Assembly (NCBI RefSeq): GCF_002101555.1
Contig: NZ_LQOL01000088.1
Coordinates: 1-33,217 of the forward strand
DNA length: 33,217 nucleotides
Source: Mycolicibacterium canariasense
Lineage (GTDB): Bacteria > Actinomycetota > Actinomycetes > Mycobacteriales > Mycobacteriaceae
Reading direction: 5' to 3'
This document shows positions 31,951 through 33,217 of this stretch, piece by piece. The notes under the pieces were generated by a model, which did not search any database, was not told where the DNA came from, and worked only from the letters and a program-made list of their open reading frames with translations. Both the position numbers and the translations under genes were made by a program. Within the stretch, counting starts at the first letter, position 1. Each line of letters begins with the position of its first letter.

Positions 31951-32706
31951 GTGCACACCCTCGTCAGTCCAGGTATGTCGTCGGCGCATCGCTTCGCGCA
32001 GCGGTTGCTGCACGTCCGGCCCGTTGACGTCCTGGACGAGACGGTGTTGGTGCGCCGATGCGCGATGTACCGCAAGGTGTTTCGGTTGTCGACGCTGAAC
32101 TTTCCGGCCGCTGTGCTGCAGTCCGGCGTGGTGGCCGAGTGGATCCGGCGCCACGGTGTCGGCGTCGAGGCCTGTTCGGTCGATGAGGTCGACCGGGCGT
32201 TGTCCCGTGGCGTATCGGCGAAACAGATTGTGCTGCATTGCGGTTCGGGTGTCGACGCGGCTTCGGTGCATCGCGCCGCCGGTGCCGGTGTGCTGCGGTT
32301 CCGGATCAGCGCCGCGGAGCAGCTCGATGCGTTGGACTCGCGTTCCGGGGCCCGGTTGGTGGTGGATTGCGCGACGGCGGGCTGGGAGGGCCTGGCCGCA
32401 GCGGTGGTCGCCCGGCCCGGTGTGGAATTGATCGGTGTGCACCGCCATATTGCGCGGCCCGACGGTGTCGACGGTGCGGACGCGGTGATCGGCATGGTCG
32501 CCGGGCTGGCCGCTCTCAGCCGGCGGCACGGGATGGTTCTGGGACAGCTGAGCCTGTCCGGGGTGGGCTTCGGATCGGCCGATGACATCGGGGCGACGCG
32601 GCTGGCCGCCGAGGTGTTGTACGAGGTCGTCGGGGACGGGTGCGCGCTGTGCCGGTACCCGCGGCCGGTGCTGGCGCTGTCGCCCGCCCCGGAGGAACTG
32701 TTCTAG
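31951..32706 (+). CDS. LysA-like alanine racemase-fold protein, barrel only
   Basis: 251 residues from the GTG at 31951, which has an AGAAGG box 7 bases upstream. The layout follows the N-terminal TIM barrel of diaminopimelate/ornithine decarboxylases: CSVDEVDRALSRGVSAKQIV, then GVLRFRISAAEQLDALDSRS, VELIGVHRHI and LSLSGVGFG in place of the LDLGGGFG loop. The C-terminal beta-barrel is absent, so length is about half of LysA. Where family members read AVKAN around the PLP lysine, this reads RLSTL, with no lysine at that position by my alignment. It may be a non-catalytic relative. It converges on the next gene, overlapping by 4 bases. Confidence 0.6.
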   Translation: MHTLVSPGMSSAHRFAQRLLHVRPVDVLDETVLVRRCAMYRKVFRLSTLNFPAAVLQSGVVAEWIRRHGVGVEACSVDEVDRALSRGVSAKQIVLHCGSGVDAASVHRAAGAGVLRFRISAAEQLDALDSRSGARLVVDCATAGWEGLAAAVVARPGVELIGVHRHIARPDGVDGADAVIGMVAGLAALSRRHGMVLGQLSLSGVGFGSADDIGATRLAAEVLYEVVGDGCALCRYPRPVLALSPAPEELF

Positions 32707-32972
32707 CTGCCGCCGCCGCAGCCTCCGCCACCACCACAGCCGCCCCCGCCGCATCCGGCACCGACACCGCAGCTTCCACCGGTGGCACCGCTGCAGCCGC
32801 CGCCTCCTGACAAATAGGTGCCGCCACCCGCCGCGCCGCCGGCCTCACCGCCACGGGTGGTCCAGTACTTCTTGGATGCACGTTCCTGGCCGCGGTGGTG
32901 AACCCACAGCATCGCCGCGCCGATGGGTAGCAGGATCGCCACTATGACGAGGGCGGCGAGCAGGCCGTTCAT
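32703..32972 (-). CDS. Small membrane protein with Gly/Cys-rich tail
   Basis: 89 residues: one N-terminal membrane helix (LLAALVIVAILLPIGAAMLW), a basic stretch (HHRGQERASKKYW), then a tail of glycine with six cysteines in repeats such as CGGGG. Family not recognised. The tail resembles metal-binding or disulfide-rich low-complexity tails. The frame survives over low-complexity DNA and has a good start, so it is probably real. Confidence 0.55.
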   Translation of the reverse strand: MNGLLAALVIVAILLPIGAAMLWVHHRGQERASKKYWTTRGGEAGGAAGGGTYLSGGGGCSGATGGSCGVGAGCGGGGCGGGGGCGGGS

Positions 32973-33079
32973 CCATCGACGGTAGGTCGCTTGGCGGCGC
33001 TCGGGTATCCGCTATTCGGGGGATTCGGGGTGGGATGTCACCGATGGTCGGGGCGGGCGCTAACGTCTTGGTCGGCGCA

Positions 33080-33140
33080 GCCCCCATAGCCCAATTGGCA
33101 GAGGCAGCGGACTTAAAATCCTCTGATCTGGAGGTTTGTT
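33080..33140 (+). tRNA. tRNA-Leu(UAA)-like gene, 3' part missing
   Basis: GCCCCCA acceptor strand, D-arm region GCCCAATTGGCAGAGGC, and anticodon arm GCGGA, loop CTTAAAA (anticodon TAA), TCCTC, which leaves one mismatched pair in the stem. After that a T-stem-like GGAGG is followed by TTTGTT, then the GGCTCTTC sequence at 33141; the 3' acceptor strand does not appear. The gene is broken or altered, so it is unlikely to give a mature tRNA as shown. Confidence 0.55.
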
Positions 33141-33217
33141 GGCTCTTCATGATTGAGGGTGTAGAACGGTCAGCTGCTGTCGGCCTGTGATTGGGGTGTC
33201 TGGTTGGCTGGGTGTGT
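33141..33217. mobile_element. Possible end of an ISL3-family insertion sequence
   Basis: GGCTCTTCATGATTGAGGGT resembles the terminal inverted repeats of ISL3-family elements, which typically begin GGCTCTT. It starts exactly where tRNA similarity stops. The element runs off the window, so its transposase and other end are not visible. Confidence 0.4.

Noticed and set aside
1..33217. CRISPR arrays or rRNA genes
   Set aside because: No regularly spaced identical repeats with unique spacers and no rRNA-like sequence were seen on either strand.

Overview
The window reads as high-GC chromosomal DNA from a mycobacterium, most likely a rapid grower (Mycolicibacterium type). Supporting signs are an MPT63-like (DUF1942) secreted protein, an NmtR-type metal sensor whose ligand spacing matches Mycobacterium tuberculosis NmtR, a DUF222/HNH (13E12-type) protein, an F420-type luciferase-like oxidoreductase, frequent GTG starts, and a kdpFABCDE operon with the sensor genes downstream of the transporter. 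The species call is inference.

Layout. 1-2900 is a scrapyard: a Ser-rich exported protein with an unclear start, the 3' end of an IS110-type transposase, a STAS-domain gene, a twice-frameshifted IS21 IstA remnant and a 3' gene fragment. 2925-14000 is the main discovery. An MPT63-like gene has been cut in two by about 10.1 kb of foreign DNA. Its 3' half lies at 2925-3611 and its 5' half at 13714-14000, and the two halves join in frame through a shared 8-bp core (AGGTTCGA). The insert has the Tn554 gene plan: two tyrosine recombinases (TnpA-, TnpB-like) and a small coiled-coil TnpC-like protein. It carries a metabolic cargo: a DUF1989 protein, a flavin reductase, a NitT/TauT-type ABC importer (lipoprotein, ATPase, permease) and a divergent FadR-type GntR regulator with palindromic sites in the shared promoter region. 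The DUF1989 protein appears to have a ribbon-helix-helix segment at each end, an architecture I do not recognise.

14500-23500 is ordinary host DNA with several regulated units: nmtR divergent from a P1B-4 metal ATPase; prpE; a MarR gene followed by an LLM oxidoreductase behind a perfect palindrome; a DUF222/HNH gene; a TSUP-family membrane protein preceded by what looks like a guanidine-I (ykkC) riboswitch; and a methyltransferase. 23483-31631 is the potassium system in one direction: a 27-aa membrane ORF, kdpF, kdpA, kdpB, kdpC (with a Cys-containing insertion), kdpD, kdpE. Upstream are TTTACGG and GTCAAG direct repeats. 31951-33217 holds a half-length LysA-like protein without an obvious PLP lysine, a Gly/Cys-rich membrane miniprotein, and a tRNA-Leu-like gene that loses its tRNA character beside a GGCTCTTC sequence resembling an ISL3-family IS end.

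How it fits together: the transposon looks like a self-contained uptake-and-processing module for a small, possibly nitrogen-rich organic compound, inserted at one base position of a secreted-antigen gene. DUF1989 proteins include carboxyguanidine deiminase subunits, and the host separately carries a guanidine-type riboswitch, so guanidine-related chemistry is a testable but unproven theme.
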